Assembly: GCF_007992835.1 (NCBI RefSeq)
Contig: NZ_BKBA01000008.1
Location: 620,001 to 684,000 of the forward strand
Reading direction: 5' to 3'
Source: Knoellia locipacati
Lineage (GTDB): Bacteria > Actinomycetota > Actinomycetes > Actinomycetales > Dermatophilaceae
DNA length: 64,000 nt
Shown here: piece after piece, positions 7,773 to 18,303 of the stretch
How positions within the stretch are numbered: the first letter of the stretch is position 1
How the letters are laid out: every line of letters begins with the position of its first letter
Translations under genes and position numbers: made by a program
Notes under the pieces: model-generated
What the model was told of the DNA's origin: nothing
What the model saw: the letters and a program-made list of their open reading frames with translations, nothing else
The model's database searches: none

Positions 7773-9052
7773 CCCGTCGCCACCGCATCGAGTCGCTCGT
7801 CCTCCTGCTCGGCGCGGTGACGCTGTTGTGGTCGCTGTTCGACGCCGGTGACGACCTCGTCGCGACGGTCGGCCGGCAGCCCGGCATCCTCGGCGCCTTC
7901 CTCGTCGTCATCACCGTGGGCGAGCTCTTCCGGGTGGTCATGCCCTCCGGTCGCATCGCGGCCCCGGTCGCGACCGGCGCCGGCATCGCCCTGGCACTCC
8001 TCGGCCCGGTCTACGGCCTGGCCGAGTTCGACGTCGCCGCCGGTGTGGTGACCCTCGTCGTGGCGACCGCCCTCGGCCTCGCGCTGGTCCTGCGGACCCT
8101 CCTCGGCCGGCCGGCCCAGTGGTACCTCGTCGCGGCGCGCACGGTGGGGATCGCGATCACGGCGACCCTCATGCGGCTCGGCGACGGCGACGGCCGGGGC
8201 GTGTGGGTGTGGGAGCTCGCCGATCGCAGCCCCTGGGTCGTGGCGCTCGTCATGATGGCGGCGGCCGCCGCGGGGCTCTTCGCCGACCTCGTCCTCACCG
8301 GTCTCGTCCAGTCCGAGCGCTGGGAGCTCCCGGCCACGACCACGCTGCGCGACGAGCTCGGGGAGGCCCAGGCGCTGACCTTCGGTGTCCTCGCCGCCGG
8401 ACCGCTCGTGGCCTTCCTCGCGCCCGTCATCGGTCTGCTGGCCCTCCCGCTCGGGCTGCTCCCGATGGTGCTCACCTATGTCGCGGTCCGGCGCTACGCC
8501 ACCAACCGCGCGACCTACCGCCAGACGATCGCGGCGCTCTCGAGGCTCACCGAGGCCGCCGGGTACACCCCGGCCGGCCACGCGTCGAGGGTCGCCGAGC
8601 GGTCCGTGGCCATCGCCCGCTCGATGGGCCTGCACGCCGACCAGATCCAGGAGCTCGAGTACGCCGCGCTGCTCCACGACCTCGGGCAGGTCGGCCTGCG
8701 TTCGCCGATCCCTGACGGCGCCACCGTCCTGGCGGCGCCCGACGACCAGCGGCGCATCGCCTCCGAGGGGGCGCGCATCGTGCGACGCACCGAGGTCCTC
8801 GACGACGTGGCCGACCTCATGGAGCGCCAGACCACGCCCTTCCGCCACGTGCGGGAGTGGGGCGAGGAGGTCCCGCTGGCGAGCCGGATCATCAAGGTCG
8901 CCAACGCCTACGACGACTTCTCGCACGGCCGCACCGACGTCGTCTCGGTCGACGCGGCGCTGGAGCGCATCCACCTGGGGCTGGGCTACGAGTACGACCC
9001 CGAGGTCGTCGAGGCGCTCATCCGGACCAACCCGGTCCCCGGCCCTCGCTGA
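7769..9052 (+). CDS. Membrane-anchored HD-domain protein (second of a tandem pair)
   Basis: This is a 427-residue paralogue of the preceding protein with the same layout: about eight membrane segments (residues 1-250), then an HD domain with His271 (AGHASRV) and His303-Asp304 (LLHDLGQVG). Downstream are EGARIV, LMERQ and LASRIIKVANAYDDF, which keep the general HD-GYP helix order. The GYP signature and the HDIGK lysine are missing here too. It starts with GTG inside the stop of the first gene, so the pair is translationally coupled and may work as a heteromer. A 23-bp hairpin follows. Confidence 0.75.
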   Translation: MTRRHRIESLVLLLGAVTLLWSLFDAGDDLVATVGRQPGILGAFLVVITVGELFRVVMPSGRIAAPVATGAGIALALLGPVYGLAEFDVAAGVVTLVVATALGLALVLRTLLGRPAQWYLVAARTVGIAITATLMRLGDGDGRGVWVWELADRSPWVVALVMMAAAAAGLFADLVLTGLVQSERWELPATTTLRDELGEAQALTFGVLAAGPLVAFLAPVIGLLALPLGLLPMVLTYVAVRRYATNRATYRQTIAALSRLTEAAGYTPAGHASRVAERSVAIARSMGLHADQIQELEYAALLHDLGQVGLRSPIPDGATVLAAPDDQRRIASEGARIVRRTEVLDDVADLMERQTTPFRHVREWGEEVPLASRIIKVANAYDDFSHGRTDVVSVDAALERIHLGLGYEYDPEVVEALIRTNPVPGPR

Positions 9053-9065
9053 CCCGGACTGCCGT

Positions 9066-9115
9066 GTCACGACCGAGGGCCCCGACGCCGTCGCGTCGGG
9101 GCCCTCGGTCGTGAC
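9066..9115. terminator. Bidirectional terminator, 23-bp perfect stem
   Basis: The arms 9066-9088 and 9093-9115 are exact reverse complements with a 4-base loop. It separates the HD-protein operon from the convergent sodN gene and is one of the strongest hairpins in the window. Confidence 0.85.
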
Positions 9116-9124
9116 GGTCGGGCG

Positions 9125-9526
9125 TCAGGCCTTCTTGGTCTCCTTGAAGATCGCGTCGATCTCGTCGATCTTCGCGAGGAGCTCGTCGGCCTTGGCCGCG
9201 TCCAGCTCACCCTTGGTGCCCGAGGCGCCGGCCAGCTTGGTGGCCTCGTTGATCAGGGTGTGCAGGTTCGGGAACTTCTCGAAGTGCGGCGGCTTGAAGT
9301 AGTCCGTCCACAGCACCCAGAGGTGCTCCTTGACGAGCTGCGAGCGCTGCTCCTTGATGAGGATCGCACGGGTGCGGAAGTCCGGGTCGTCGTTGTCGGC
9401 CACCTTGGCGATGATCGCCTTGATCGACTCCGCCTCGATGCGGGCCTGGGCGGGGTCGTAGACGCCGCAGGGCAGGTCGCAGTGGGCGCTGACATCGGTG
9501 ACGCTGAACAGGGAGGGGAGGCGCAT
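9125..9526 (-). CDS. sodN: Nickel-dependent superoxide dismutase
   Basis: It dismutates superoxide in the cytoplasm using nickel. The precursor has 133 residues with a 14-residue propeptide that must be removed to expose His15. The nickel hook HCDLPCGVYDP follows at once, with His15, Cys16 and Cys20 as ligands and Tyr23 in its usual place. The gene is preceded by AAAGGGACG as RBS. It lies 56 nt downstream of its maturation-protease gene on the same strand. The order protease then sodN is the reverse of the usual sodN-sodX order. Confidence 0.96.
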   Translation of the reverse strand: MRLPSLFSVTDVSAHCDLPCGVYDPAQARIEAESIKAIIAKVADNDDPDFRTRAILIKEQRSQLVKEHLWVLWTDYFKPPHFEKFPNLHTLINEATKLAGASGTKGELDAAKADELLAKIDEIDAIFKETKKA

Positions 9527-9582
9527 GAACGTCCCTTTCGTTGGGCGGATGGTCGGCCACGTTCCAACCTACAACCCGCGTG

Positions 9583-9951
9583 TCACGAACGAGCGGGCGT
9601 ATGCCGTCCGTGCAGCCACCGGGGCCTCGGATGCAGCCGGGCGAGGACCACGGCGAGGACGTCGGCATCGCCCACGGAGCCGACGTCGAAGGACGTCACC
9701 CCTTCGCGCGGGTTGTCCGAGTCGAGCCACCAGCGGCTGGCGTCGTCGGGGTCGGGGCCGGTGACCCGTTTGACCGACAGGGGCCGCGGGTTGCCCTCGC
9801 GGTCGTCGGGGAGCCGGACCACGGCCACCTGTCCGGCCCGGACCCTGGCGCCCCACAGGGAGATCAGGAGGTCACCCTCGTGCAGGGTGGGCTGCATCGA
9901 GCGTCCGTCGACACGGAGCAATCGGGGCCGGGGGACAGGGGAGCCTCGCAC
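9583..9951 (-). CDS. sodX: Nickel-type superoxide dismutase maturation protease (SodX, S26 signal-peptidase-like)
   Basis: This small S26-family peptidase should cleave the SodN propeptide. GRSMQPTL contains the catalytic serine and LSVKRVTG the lysine. No membrane segment precedes the serine, as in cytoplasmic SodX. The start chosen is GTG at 9951, giving 122 residues, because CACAAT lies 6 nt upstream in the leaderless position and the S26 homology begins about 18 residues in. The frame is open further upstream to 10212 but with unrelated sequence. It is divergent from the malic enzyme gene. Confidence 0.85.
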   Translation of the reverse strand: MRGSPVPRPRLLRVDGRSMQPTLHEGDLLISLWGARVRAGQVAVVRLPDDREGNPRPLSVKRVTGPDPDDASRWWLDSDNPREGVTSFDVGSVGDADVLAVVLARLHPRPRWLHGRHTPARS

Positions 9952-10123
9952 GGCCCGATTGTGGCATTGCGCACGTGGCGAGGCACTGACGCGGGCTCCG
10001 GCCGCGTGCAAGGATGAGCGGGCGCGGCACACCTCCCGCCCCCCGCCGTCCCGCACCTGGGACGAGGCTCGACCCGCCGGCCTCAGGTCGGTCGTGGCAC
10101 CTGTCTTCCTTTGGGAGTTCCTC

Positions 10124-11281
<1,158 letters not shown>

Positions 11282-11285
11282 GCCC

Positions 11286-11330
11286 GCTGGCCCGAGCTGC
11301 GCTGGCCCGAGGCCCGCTGGCCCGAGCTCA
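11286..11330. repeat. Three tandem 15-bp repeats in the malic enzyme-mmuM gap
   Basis: GCTGGCCCGAG starts at 11286, 11301 and 11316, an exact 15-base period. The last unit runs into the mmuM stop codon. The repeats fill the whole space between the convergent genes, and no other terminator hairpin is evident there. Confidence 0.85.
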
Positions 11331-12212
11331 GCCGTCGACGGCGTCCGCGATGCTGCGGATGCCGTCGGCGGCGATGCCACAGCACCCACCGACGAGGGCG
11401 GCGCCCTGCTGCTGCCACGTCCGGACGGTGGAGGCCTCGAACCGCGACGAGCCCTCGTCGGTCCACGTCTTGGTGCGGGCGTCGTAGACGGCGCCCGCGT
11501 TCGGGTAGACGACGAAGGGCACGCGTGCCTGCGCCGAGACCAGCAGCTCCTCGACGTACTGCGGTGCGGTGCAGTTGACCCCGACGGCGACGGCCGCGCC
11601 ACCGACGACGTCGGCGGCCTCGGAGAACGGCGCCCCACCGGTCACGCGGGCACCGCTGGTCGCCGAGAAGGTCACCCAGTAGGGCAGGTCGGGGGCGAGC
11701 TCACCGAGGAGCTCGACGACCACCTCGGCCTCGAGCAGCTCGGGGATCGTCTCGACGGCGATGAGGTCCGGGCCGGCCGACACGAGCGTCTCGAGGCGCC
11801 GGGCGTGGAAGTCGCGCAGCCGGGCCCTGTCGACGTCGGGGTAGCCGGTGTACTCGGAGCCGTCCGCGAGGTGCGCGCCCCAGGGCCCGACCGAGGCCGC
11901 CACGAGGGCGCGCTCGCCGGCGGCCTCGCGTGCCAGCCGGACCGAGGCGACGAGGTCCTCGTCGCACTGCTCGTCGTCCAGACCCGCGGCGCGGTAGCCC
12001 GCGTGGCTCGCCTGGTACGACGCCGTGATGACGACCTCGGCCCCGGCGTCGACGAAGCTGCGGTGGGCGGCGACGATCTCGGACGGCGCCTCGCGCAGGA
12101 GTCGGGCCGACCACAGCAGACCGGAGAGGTCGTGGCCACGCTCCTCGAGGGCGGTGGACAGGCCGCCGTCGAGGACGACGGTGCCGGCGGCGAGCTTCTC
12201 GGAGATGGTCAT
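11328..12212 (-). CDS. mmuM: Homocysteine S-methyltransferase
   Basis: It transfers a methyl group from S-methylmethionine (or S-adenosylmethionine) to homocysteine to give methionine. The 294-residue protein has the zinc-binding cysteines of the family: VNCTAP (about residue 216) and GGCCG near the C-terminus. The N-terminal [14 protein letters not shown] is also typical. The start is the ATG at 12212. An in-frame GTG six bases upstream is also possible. It diverges from the MDR gene, with about 50 nt between start codons. Confidence 0.92.
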   Translation of the reverse strand: MTISEKLAAGTVVLDGGLSTALEERGHDLSGLLWSARLLREAPSEIVAAHRSFVDAGAEVVITASYQASHAGYRAAGLDDEQCDEDLVASVRLAREAAGERALVAASVGPWGAHLADGSEYTGYPDVDRARLRDFHARRLETLVSAGPDLIAVETIPELLEAEVVVELLGELAPDLPYWVTFSATSGARVTGGAPFSEAADVVGGAAVAVGVNCTAPQYVEELLVSAQARVPFVVYPNAGAVYDARTKTWTDEGSSRFEASTVRTWQQQGAALVGGCCGIAADGIRSIADAVDG

Positions 12213-12261
12213 GGCCACATCGTCGCACCGCCGTCGAAGGCTGGTGGATAGGGTCGAACCC

Positions 12262-13230
12262 ATGCTCGCCGCCTACGCCGTGTCACAGTCCGCAGACGAC
12301 CCGCTGTCCGGTCTCGAGGTGGGGGAGCGCCCGGATCCCGAGCCGCGTGACGGCTGGACGGTCGTCGACCTCAAGACGTGCGCTCTCAACCACCACGACG
12401 TCTGGTCGCTGCGTGGCGTGGGACTGGCGGCCGACCGGCTGCCGATGGTCCTGGGGTGCGACGGCGCCGGTGTCGACGCGGACGGCAACGAGGTGCTCGT
12501 CCACGCCGTGATCCCGTCCGACGGCTGGCAGGGTGACGAGACCCTCGACCCGCGCCGCACCCTGCTCTCGGAGCTGCACGACGGGACGCTCGCCACCAAG
12601 GTCGCCGTCCCGCGGGCCAACCTCGTCCCCAAGCCGGCCGAGCTCAGCTGGGAGCAGGCCGCCTGCCTCCCCACGGCGTGGCTCACGGCATACCGGATGC
12701 TCTTCACCAACGCGGGAGTCCAGCCCGGAGGCACGGTCCTCGTCCAGGGCGCGGCCGGCGGCGTCGCGACGGCACTCGTCCAGCTCGGCTCCGCGGCAGG
12801 CCTGCGGGTCTGGGTGACGAGCCGCGACGAGGCCAAGGGCGAGCAGGCCGTCGCCCTCGGTGCCGACCGCGCGTTCGCGTCGGGGGAGCGCCTGCCCGAC
12901 CGCGTCGATGCCGTCATGGAGACCGTCGGCGCCGCGACGTGGTCGCACTCGGTCAACTCGCTGCGCCCGGGCGGCACCATCGTCATCTCGGGCGCGACGT
13001 CGGGCGACGCCCCCGCCAAGGCCGAGCTCACCAAGATCTTCTTCAAGCAGCTGCGGGTCGTCGGCTCGACGATGGGGACGCGCGACGAGCTCCAGCGGCT
13101 CGCGTCGTTCGTCGCGGCGAGCGGCATCGAGCCGCTCATCGACTCGGTCGTGCCGCTGGCGGACGCCCGGGAGGGCTTCGCGAGGATGGTGCAGGGTCAG
13201 GTGACCGGCAAGGTCGTCTTCACGACCTGA
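12262..13230 (+). CDS. Zinc-binding dehydrogenase / quinone oxidoreductase-like (MDR superfamily)
   Basis: This is a 322-residue medium-chain dehydrogenase/reductase. The N-terminal GroES-like domain has LNHHDVWSLRG and VLGCDGAGV, and the Rossmann domain has VLVQGAAGGVATALVQLG (about residues 160-177), pointing to NADPH. The structural-zinc cysteine cluster is absent, as in quinone oxidoreductases. The substrate is unknown. TAGGGT lies 7 nt before the ATG, so the message is probably leaderless. Confidence 0.85.
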   Translation: MLAAYAVSQSADDPLSGLEVGERPDPEPRDGWTVVDLKTCALNHHDVWSLRGVGLAADRLPMVLGCDGAGVDADGNEVLVHAVIPSDGWQGDETLDPRRTLLSELHDGTLATKVAVPRANLVPKPAELSWEQAACLPTAWLTAYRMLFTNAGVQPGGTVLVQGAAGGVATALVQLGSAAGLRVWVTSRDEAKGEQAVALGADRAFASGERLPDRVDAVMETVGAATWSHSVNSLRPGGTIVISGATSGDAPAKAELTKIFFKQLRVVGSTMGTRDELQRLASFVAASGIEPLIDSVVPLADAREGFARMVQGQVTGKVVFTT

Positions 13231-13244
13231 CCCGCGAGCGGGTC
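13229..13244. terminator. Short convergent terminator hairpin
   Basis: A 7-bp perfect stem (13229-13235 and 13238-13244) begins in the stop codon of the MDR gene and ends 4 nt before the SGNH stop. It is small but well placed. Confidence 0.5.
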
Positions 13245-13248
13245 GCGC

Positions 13249-13944
13249 TCAGATCTGGAGCCACTCGTTCCAGCCGTTGTGCAGCACGAGCCACGCGATG
13301 AGGCCGTAGCCCGCCTGCCCGGGGTGGTGCCCATCGCGGCTCGCGGCGAGCTCGGAGCGCCACTGGTCGTGGCCGAGCAGCGGGCGGAAGCAGTCGACGA
13401 AGGGCACCGAGCGGCGCGAGCACACGTCGGCCTGCGCCTCGACGAGCACCGCGAGCTTGTCGTTGAAGGCGGCGTCGCTGCTCGGCGGCGGGCTCACGAC
13501 GAACGCCGAGACGCCGTTGCTCGCCGCCTCGTCGAGGATGTTGGCGAGGTTGAGGCGGTGGCGGGCCAGGGTCACGCCGGCGGCGATGTCGTTGGCGCCG
13601 ACCGACACGACGAGCCGGCGCTCACCGCGGTCCTTCCAGCGCGGCGGGCACTCGGTGTGCCAGCGCGCGAGGACGTCACCGCTCGTCTGTCCGCGGACCC
13701 CGAGGTTGTATGCCGTGAGCTCGAGGTCGGGGTGCGACGTGCGTCCGACGACCCGCGTGACCCAGCCCTGGCCCTTGGGGTCGCCGACGCCGGCGACCAT
13801 CGAGGCGCCCATGAAGACGATGGCGACGTCGCGGGGGCCCTCCGCGGGGACGGCGAAAGCGGCGCTCGGGCGGAACTCGAGGTCCGAGCCGTCGTGCTCG
13901 TCCTGGCCCGCGGGGCCGCCGGGAAGGGTGTGGTCGTTGCTCAT
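13249..13944 (-). CDS. SGNH/GDSL-type hydrolase
   Basis: This 231-residue serine esterase-like protein has all four SGNH blocks in order: MGASMVAG (Ser, block I), NLGVRGQTSGD (Gly), SVGANDI (Asn) and DGHHPGQAGY (Asp/His). There is no signal peptide, so it is probably cytoplasmic. About 35 polar residues precede the domain. It starts 3 nt after the DUF6104 stop, so the two genes form an operon. The natural ester substrate is not predictable. Confidence 0.87.
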   Translation of the reverse strand: MSNDHTLPGGPAGQDEHDGSDLEFRPSAAFAVPAEGPRDVAIVFMGASMVAGVGDPKGQGWVTRVVGRTSHPDLELTAYNLGVRGQTSGDVLARWHTECPPRWKDRGERRLVVSVGANDIAAGVTLARHRLNLANILDEAASNGVSAFVVSPPPSSDAAFNDKLAVLVEAQADVCSRRSVPFVDCFRPLLGHDQWRSELAASRDGHHPGQAGYGLIAWLVLHNGWNEWLQI

Positions 13945-13947
13945 CGG

Positions 13948-14124
13948 TCAGTCGTCCTCGTCGTCGAGCCGGGCCAGCCAGGTGGCGAGCCGCTCGACGG
14001 GGGTCTCGAAGTCGGGGTTGAGGTCCACGAAGGTGCGCAGCTGTTCGGCGAGCCAGGCGAGGGTGACCTCTTCGTCCCCCCGACGCGACTCGAGCTCCTC
14101 GATCCCTCGGTCGGTGAAGTACAC
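13948..14124 (-). CDS. DUF6104 family small acidic protein
   Basis: The 58-residue product begins YFTDRGIEELE after the GTG start and ends in an acidic ARLDDEDD tail. It matches my memory of the actinobacterial DUF6104 family, usually found next to the 2-oxoglutarate decarboxylase gene as here. Its function is unknown. TAGGGT lies 6 nt before the GTG with no Shine-Dalgarno, so it is leaderless and has its own promoter behind the kgd terminator. The SGNH hydrolase gene follows 3 nt downstream. Confidence 0.82.
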   Translation of the reverse strand: MYFTDRGIEELESRRGDEEVTLAWLAEQLRTFVDLNPDFETPVERLATWLARLDDEDD

Positions 14125-14145
14125 GTCGAAACCCTAACGCGCAGG

Positions 14146-14175
14146 AGCGGCCCCGTCGGTGAGGACGGGGCCGCT
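14146..14175 (-). terminator. kgd terminator hairpin
   Basis: A perfect 12-bp stem (14146-14157 and 14164-14175) with a 6-base loop lies 22 nt past the kgd stop and upstream of the DUF6104 promoter. Confidence 0.75.
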
Positions 14176-14197
14176 GCGGGCGTGCTGTGTCAGTCGG

Positions 14198-17100
14198 TCA
14201 GCGGTTGAAGGCTGCCGCGACGAGCTCGGCCTGCTCTGCCTGGTGCTTCTTGGTCGATCCCGTGGCGGGCGAGGCCGAGGCCTTGCGCGAGATGACGCGC
14301 AGCGGACGCTGCACCCCGATCTCGGCGAGTGCGCCGGGGAGGTTGAGCGCGAGGAAGGGCCACGCGCCCTGGTTCTGCGGCTCGTCCTGGACGACGACGA
14401 GCTCGGCGTCCGGGTACTTGGCCAGCTCGGTGGCGAGCTCCTGGGTCGGGAGCGGGTAGTACTGCTCCAGCCGCAGGATGGCGGTGTTGGTGTCACCGCG
14501 CTTGGTGCGCTCGGCCTCGAGCTCGTGGACCGCCTTGCCGGCGGCGAGGAGCACGCGGTCGACGGTGCCGCTCGTCGCGCCCTCACGGTCGGGCAGGACC
14601 GGACGGAACGAGCCGGTCGTGAAGTCCTCGGGCATGCTCGACGCGGCCTTGAGCCGGAGCATCGACTTCGGGGTGAAGACGATGAGCGGGCGACGCGGAC
14701 GGGCGTAGGCCTGGCGGCGCAGGAGGTGGAAGTACGACGCCGGCGTCGACGGGTAGGCGACGGTCATGTTGTCCTCGGCGCACATCTGGAGGAAGCGCTC
14801 GATGCGGGCGGACGAGTGGTCCGGCCCCTGTCCCTCGTAGCCGTGGGGGAGCAGCAGGACGACCGACGAGCGCTGGCCCCACTTCTGCTCCGAGCTGCTG
14901 ATGAACTCGTCGATGATCGTCTGGGCGCCGTTGAAGAAGTCGCCGAACTGCGCCTCCCACAGCACGAGCGCGTCGGGCCGCTCGACCGAGTAGCCGTACT
15001 CGAAGCCCATCGCCGCGAACTCCGAGAGCAGCGAGTCGTAGACCCAGAACCGGCCCTGGCCCTCACCGAGGTAGAGCAGCGGTGTCCACTCGAGGGCGGT
15101 GGTCTTGTCGATGAGCACGGCGTGGCGCTGCACGAAGGTGCCGCGGCGGCTGTCCTGACCGGCGAGACGGACCGGGGTCCCGTCCTTGAGCAGCGAGCCG
15201 AAGGCGAGGAGCTCGCCGGTGGCCCAGTCGATGCCGCCCTGGCTGATGCTCGCGACCCGCTTCTCGAGCATCTGCTGGAGCTTGGGGTGCACGGTGAAGC
15301 CCTGCGGCGGGTTGGCGAAGACCTCGCCGATCGCCTTGAGCTCCTCGGGCGAGATCGCCGTCTCCGTGGCGGAGCCAGTCGTCGCGTCGGTGGTCTGGGC
15401 CGTGGGCGGCTCGAGACCGGTGTGACCCTCGACGTCGGTACCGGTGTAGTTGTCGTCGGCGGCGCGCGCGGCCTCGGCGTCGTTGGCCTTGAGGGCCTCC
15501 TTGGTCTCGACGAAGACCCGCTCGAGCTGCTGCTGGTAGTCGCGCAGCGCGGCCTCGGCGTCCTCGACCGTGATGTCACCACGGCCGATGAGCGACTCGG
15601 TGTAGAGCTTGCGGACGCTGCGCTTGGCCTCGATGAGGTTGTACATGAGCGGCTGCGTCATCGAGGGGTCGTCGCCCTCGTTGTGCCCGCGGCGGCGGTA
15701 GCAGACCATGTCGATGACGACGTCCTTGGCGAACTCCTTGCGGAACTCGTAGGCGAGCTCGGCGACGCGCACGCACGCCTCGGGGTCGTCACCGTTGACG
15801 TGGAAGATCGGCGCCTGGATCATCCGGGCGACGTCGGTGGAGTACGTCGAGGAGCGCGACGAGCTCGGCGAGGTCGTGAAGCCGACCTGGTTGTTGATGA
15901 CGACGTGCACGGTGCCGCCGGTGCGGTAGCCGCGCAGCTGCGAGAGGTTGAGCGTCTCGGCGACGACACCCTGACCGGCGAACGCCGCGTCTCCGTGGAG
16001 GAGGACCGGCAGGACGGTGAAGTCCTCGCCGGCGAGGTCGAGCCGGTCCTGCTTGGCGCGCACGATGCCCTCGAGCACCGGGTTGACCGCCTCGAGGTGC
16101 GAGGGGTTGGCCGCGAGGTAGACCTTGGTCGTCGCGCCGCCCTCGGCGGTGAAGGTGCCCTCGGTGCCGAGGTGGTACTTGACGTCACCGGAGCCCTGGA
16201 CGGACTTGGGGTCCTGCTTGCCCTCGAACTCACGGAAGATCTGGCCGTAGGACTTGCCCGCGATGTTGGCGAGCACGTTGAGGCGGCCGCGGTGCGGCAT
16301 ACCGATGCAGACCTCGTCGAGGTCGTCCTCGGCGGCCCGCGAGAGGACGCGGTCGAGCAGGGCGATGACCGACTCGCCGCCCTCGAGCGAGAAGCGCTTC
16401 TGGCCGACGAACTTGGTCTGCAGGAACGTCTCGAACGCCTCGGCGGCGTTGAGCTTGCGCAGGATGCGGAGCTGCTCCTCGCGGGTCGTCTTGGCGTAGC
16501 CGACCTCGATCTTGGACTGGATCCACTCGCGCTGCTCGGGGTCCTGGATGTGCATGTACTCGACACCGATGCTGCGGCAGTAGCTGTCACGCAGGATGCC
16601 GAGGATCTTGCGGAGCTTGAGGAACGGCTCGCCGCCGAAGCCACCCGTGGCGAAGAACCGGTCGAGGTCCCACAGCGTCAGGCCGTGGCTCGTGACGTCG
16701 AGGTCCTGGTGGCGACGCTGCTTGTACTCGAGCGGGTCGGTGTCGGCCATGAGGTGGCCGCGCACGCGGTAGGCGTGGATGAGCTCCTGCACGCGCGACA
16801 CCTTGTTGATGTCGTCGTCGTGCGAGGCCGAGATGTCCTGGACCCAGCGCACCGGCTCGTAGGGGATCCGCAGGCTCTCGAAGATCTCGTCGTAGAAGCC
16901 GTTGGCGCCGAGGAGGAGCTGGTGGATGACGCGGAGGAACTCACCGGACTGCGCACCCTGGATGATGCGGTGGTCGTAGGTGCTCGTCAGCGTGAGGATC
17001 TTGGAGACGGCGTTGCGGTTGAGCGTCTCGTCGCTCGCACCCTGCCACTCGGCCGGGTAGTCCATCGCGCCGACACCGACGATCGCGCCCTGGCCGGCCA

Positions 17101-18055
17101 TGAGGCGGGGGACCGAGTGCACGGTGCCGATGCCGCCGGGGTTGGTCAGCGAGATCGAGGTGCCCTGGAAGTCCTCAACCGTGAGCTTGCCGCCGCGGGC
17201 CTTCTTGACCATCTCCTCGTATGCCGTCCAGAAGTGCGCGAAGTCCATCGTCTCCGCGGCCTTGATCGAGGGGACGAGGAGCTGGCGGCTGCCGTCGGGC
17301 TTCTCGAGGTCGATGGCGAGCCCGAAGTTCACGTGGGCCGGGGTGATGAGGACGGGCTTGCCCTTGTCGTCGGTGCTGTAGCCGGCGTTCATGGCGGGCA
17401 TCGCGCCGAGCGCCTTGACGACGGCGAAGCCGATGAGGTGGGTGAAGCTCACCTTGCCGCCGCGCGAGCGGGCGAGGTGGTTGTTGATGACGATCCGGTT
17501 GTCGACGAGGAGCTTGGCCGGGACGGCGCGCACCGAGGTGGCGGTCGGAACCGAGAGCGAGGCCTCCATGTTGGTGACCACGCGGGCGCTGGCGCCACGG
17601 ATGGGGGAGGTCTCGGGGGCGTTGACGGCGCCCTCGCTCTTGGTCGGGGCGGCGTCACGCGGCTTGGGCGCCTCGGCCGGCTTGTCGGAGGTGGGGGCCT
17701 CGCTCTTGGGGGCGGCAGCCTTGGGGGCCTCGCTCGCGGGGGCGGCAGCCTTGGGGGCCTCCGCCTTGGGGGCCTCGCCCTTGGGAGTCGCCTTCGGCGC
17801 CTGCGTCGCGGGTGCCTCGTTCGTGACGGGCTCGGCCTTCGGGGCCGGCGCCGTGGCGGCGGTCGGTGCCGGCGCGCTCGCGCCGTTGCCCTTGCCCGAC
17901 TGGCCGGTGGCCGGGTCGTAGTCCGCGAAGAACTCCCACCACGCCTTGTCGACCGAGTTCTTGTCCTTCTTGTACTGCTCGAAGAGCTCGTCCACCAGCC
18001 ACTCGTTGGGTCCGAATGCGGTCAGGGGGTCGCTCGAAGCGGGCTGGTCAGGCAC
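14198..18055 (-). CDS. kgd: Multifunctional 2-oxoglutarate decarboxylase/dehydrogenase E1 with fused succinyltransferase domain
   Basis: This is the actinobacterial fusion enzyme (Kgd/OdhA) of the TCA cycle, 1285 residues. Residues 1-45 are the E1 N-terminal segment ([15 protein letters not shown]). An Ala/Pro/Lys/Glu linker with AEAPKAAAP-like repeats follows to about residue 150. Next is an E2-type acyltransferase domain (about 150-380) with [20 protein letters not shown] and YDHRIIQGA, then the thiamine-diphosphate E1 domain with [13 protein letters not shown] and the C-terminal transketolase-like half ([19 protein letters not shown]). In relatives the enzyme is controlled by the FHA protein GarA/OdhI. 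It starts with GTG. A candidate -10 (TAGGCT, minus strand, 18108-18113) lies about 50 nt upstream. Confidence 0.95.
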   Translation of the reverse strand: MPDQPASSDPLTAFGPNEWLVDELFEQYKKDKNSVDKAWWEFFADYDPATGQSGKGNGASAPAPTAATAPAPKAEPVTNEAPATQAPKATPKGEAPKAEAPKAAAPASEAPKAAAPKSEAPTSDKPAEAPKPRDAAPTKSEGAVNAPETSPIRGASARVVTNMEASLSVPTATSVRAVPAKLLVDNRIVINNHLARSRGGKVSFTHLIGFAVVKALGAMPAMNAGYSTDDKGKPVLITPAHVNFGLAIDLEKPDGSRQLLVPSIKAAETMDFAHFWTAYEEMVKKARGGKLTVEDFQGTSISLTNPGGIGTVHSVPRLMAGQGAIVGVGAMDYPAEWQGASDETLNRNAVSKILTLTSTYDHRIIQGAQSGEFLRVIHQLLLGANGFYDEIFESLRIPYEPVRWVQDISASHDDDINKVSRVQELIHAYRVRGHLMADTDPLEYKQRRHQDLDVTSHGLTLWDLDRFFATGGFGGEPFLKLRKILGILRDSYCRSIGVEYMHIQDPEQREWIQSKIEVGYAKTTREEQLRILRKLNAAEAFETFLQTKFVGQKRFSLEGGESVIALLDRVLSRAAEDDLDEVCIGMPHRGRLNVLANIAGKSYGQIFREFEGKQDPKSVQGSGDVKYHLGTEGTFTAEGGATTKVYLAANPSHLEAVNPVLEGIVRAKQDRLDLAGEDFTVLPVLLHGDAAFAGQGVVAETLNLSQLRGYRTGGTVHVVINNQVGFTTSPSSSRSSTYSTDVARMIQAPIFHVNGDDPEACVRVAELAYEFRKEFAKDVVIDMVCYRRRGHNEGDDPSMTQPLMYNLIEAKRSVRKLYTESLIGRGDITVEDAEAALRDYQQQLERVFVETKEALKANDAEAARAADDNYTGTDVEGHTGLEPPTAQTTDATTGSATETAISPEELKAIGEVFANPPQGFTVHPKLQQMLEKRVASISQGGIDWATGELLAFGSLLKDGTPVRLAGQDSRRGTFVQRHAVLIDKTTALEWTPLLYLGEGQGRFWVYDSLLSEFAAMGFEYGYSVERPDALVLWEAQFGDFFNGAQTIIDEFISSSEQKWGQRSSVVLLLPHGYEGQGPDHSSARIERFLQMCAEDNMTVAYPSTPASYFHLLRRQAYARPRRPLIVFTPKSMLRLKAASSMPEDFTTGSFRPVLPDREGATSGTVDRVLLAAGKAVHELEAERTKRGDTNTAILRLEQYYPLPTQELATELAKYPDAELVVVQDEPQNQGAWPFLALNLPGALAEIGVQRPLRVISRKASASPATGSTKKHQAEQAELVAAAFNR

Positions 18056-18192
18056 GGCGTATACGCCTCTTTCTGCGTGTCGACATCGACGTTCACGTGT
18101 CTGGTCAGCCTATCTCTCCGGCGCCACGGCGCGAGCGTGGGTCCAGCGTCGCGCCGGGCTCGCCGTCGTCGGTCCCGCCACGACGCGGACGA

Positions 18193-18229
18193 GCCGGTAT
18201 GCCGTGGGGCTCGCCCACGGCATACCGGC
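18193..18229. terminator. Perfect 16-bp inverted repeat after the ABC-2 permease gene
   Basis: The arms 18193-18208 and 18214-18229 are exact reverse complements with a 5-base loop. Each arm contains the recurrent heptamer (GTATGCC at 18197, GGCATAC at 18219). It lies 75 nt beyond the permease stop and upstream of the kgd promoter, so it probably ends the ABC transporter message. Confidence 0.7.
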
Positions 18230-18303
18230 CCCTGTCGTTCCTGACCCCACCGCGGGGGAGGCCGGCCCCTGAACCCGGCCCCCGCTCCCGCGGTGGGGAG
18301 GTC

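Noticed and set aside
9872-10123. Upstream extension of the malic enzyme to 9260 and of sodX to 10212
   Set aside because: The open frames overlap each other and sodN, with no homology to the families. The shorter starts match known N-termini and ribosome or -10 signals.
11282-11340. The 15-bp tandem repeats as a CRISPR array
   Set aside because: The units are contiguous with 15-base period and no spacers, there are only three, and no cas genes lie nearby.
14159-18244. Long open frame (over 1300 codons) on the plus strand antisense to kgd
   Set aside because: The minus-strand frame encodes a clearly recognisable Kgd. The antisense frame is a by-product of GC-rich third positions, with Val/Leu/Asp/Gly-rich composition and no domains.
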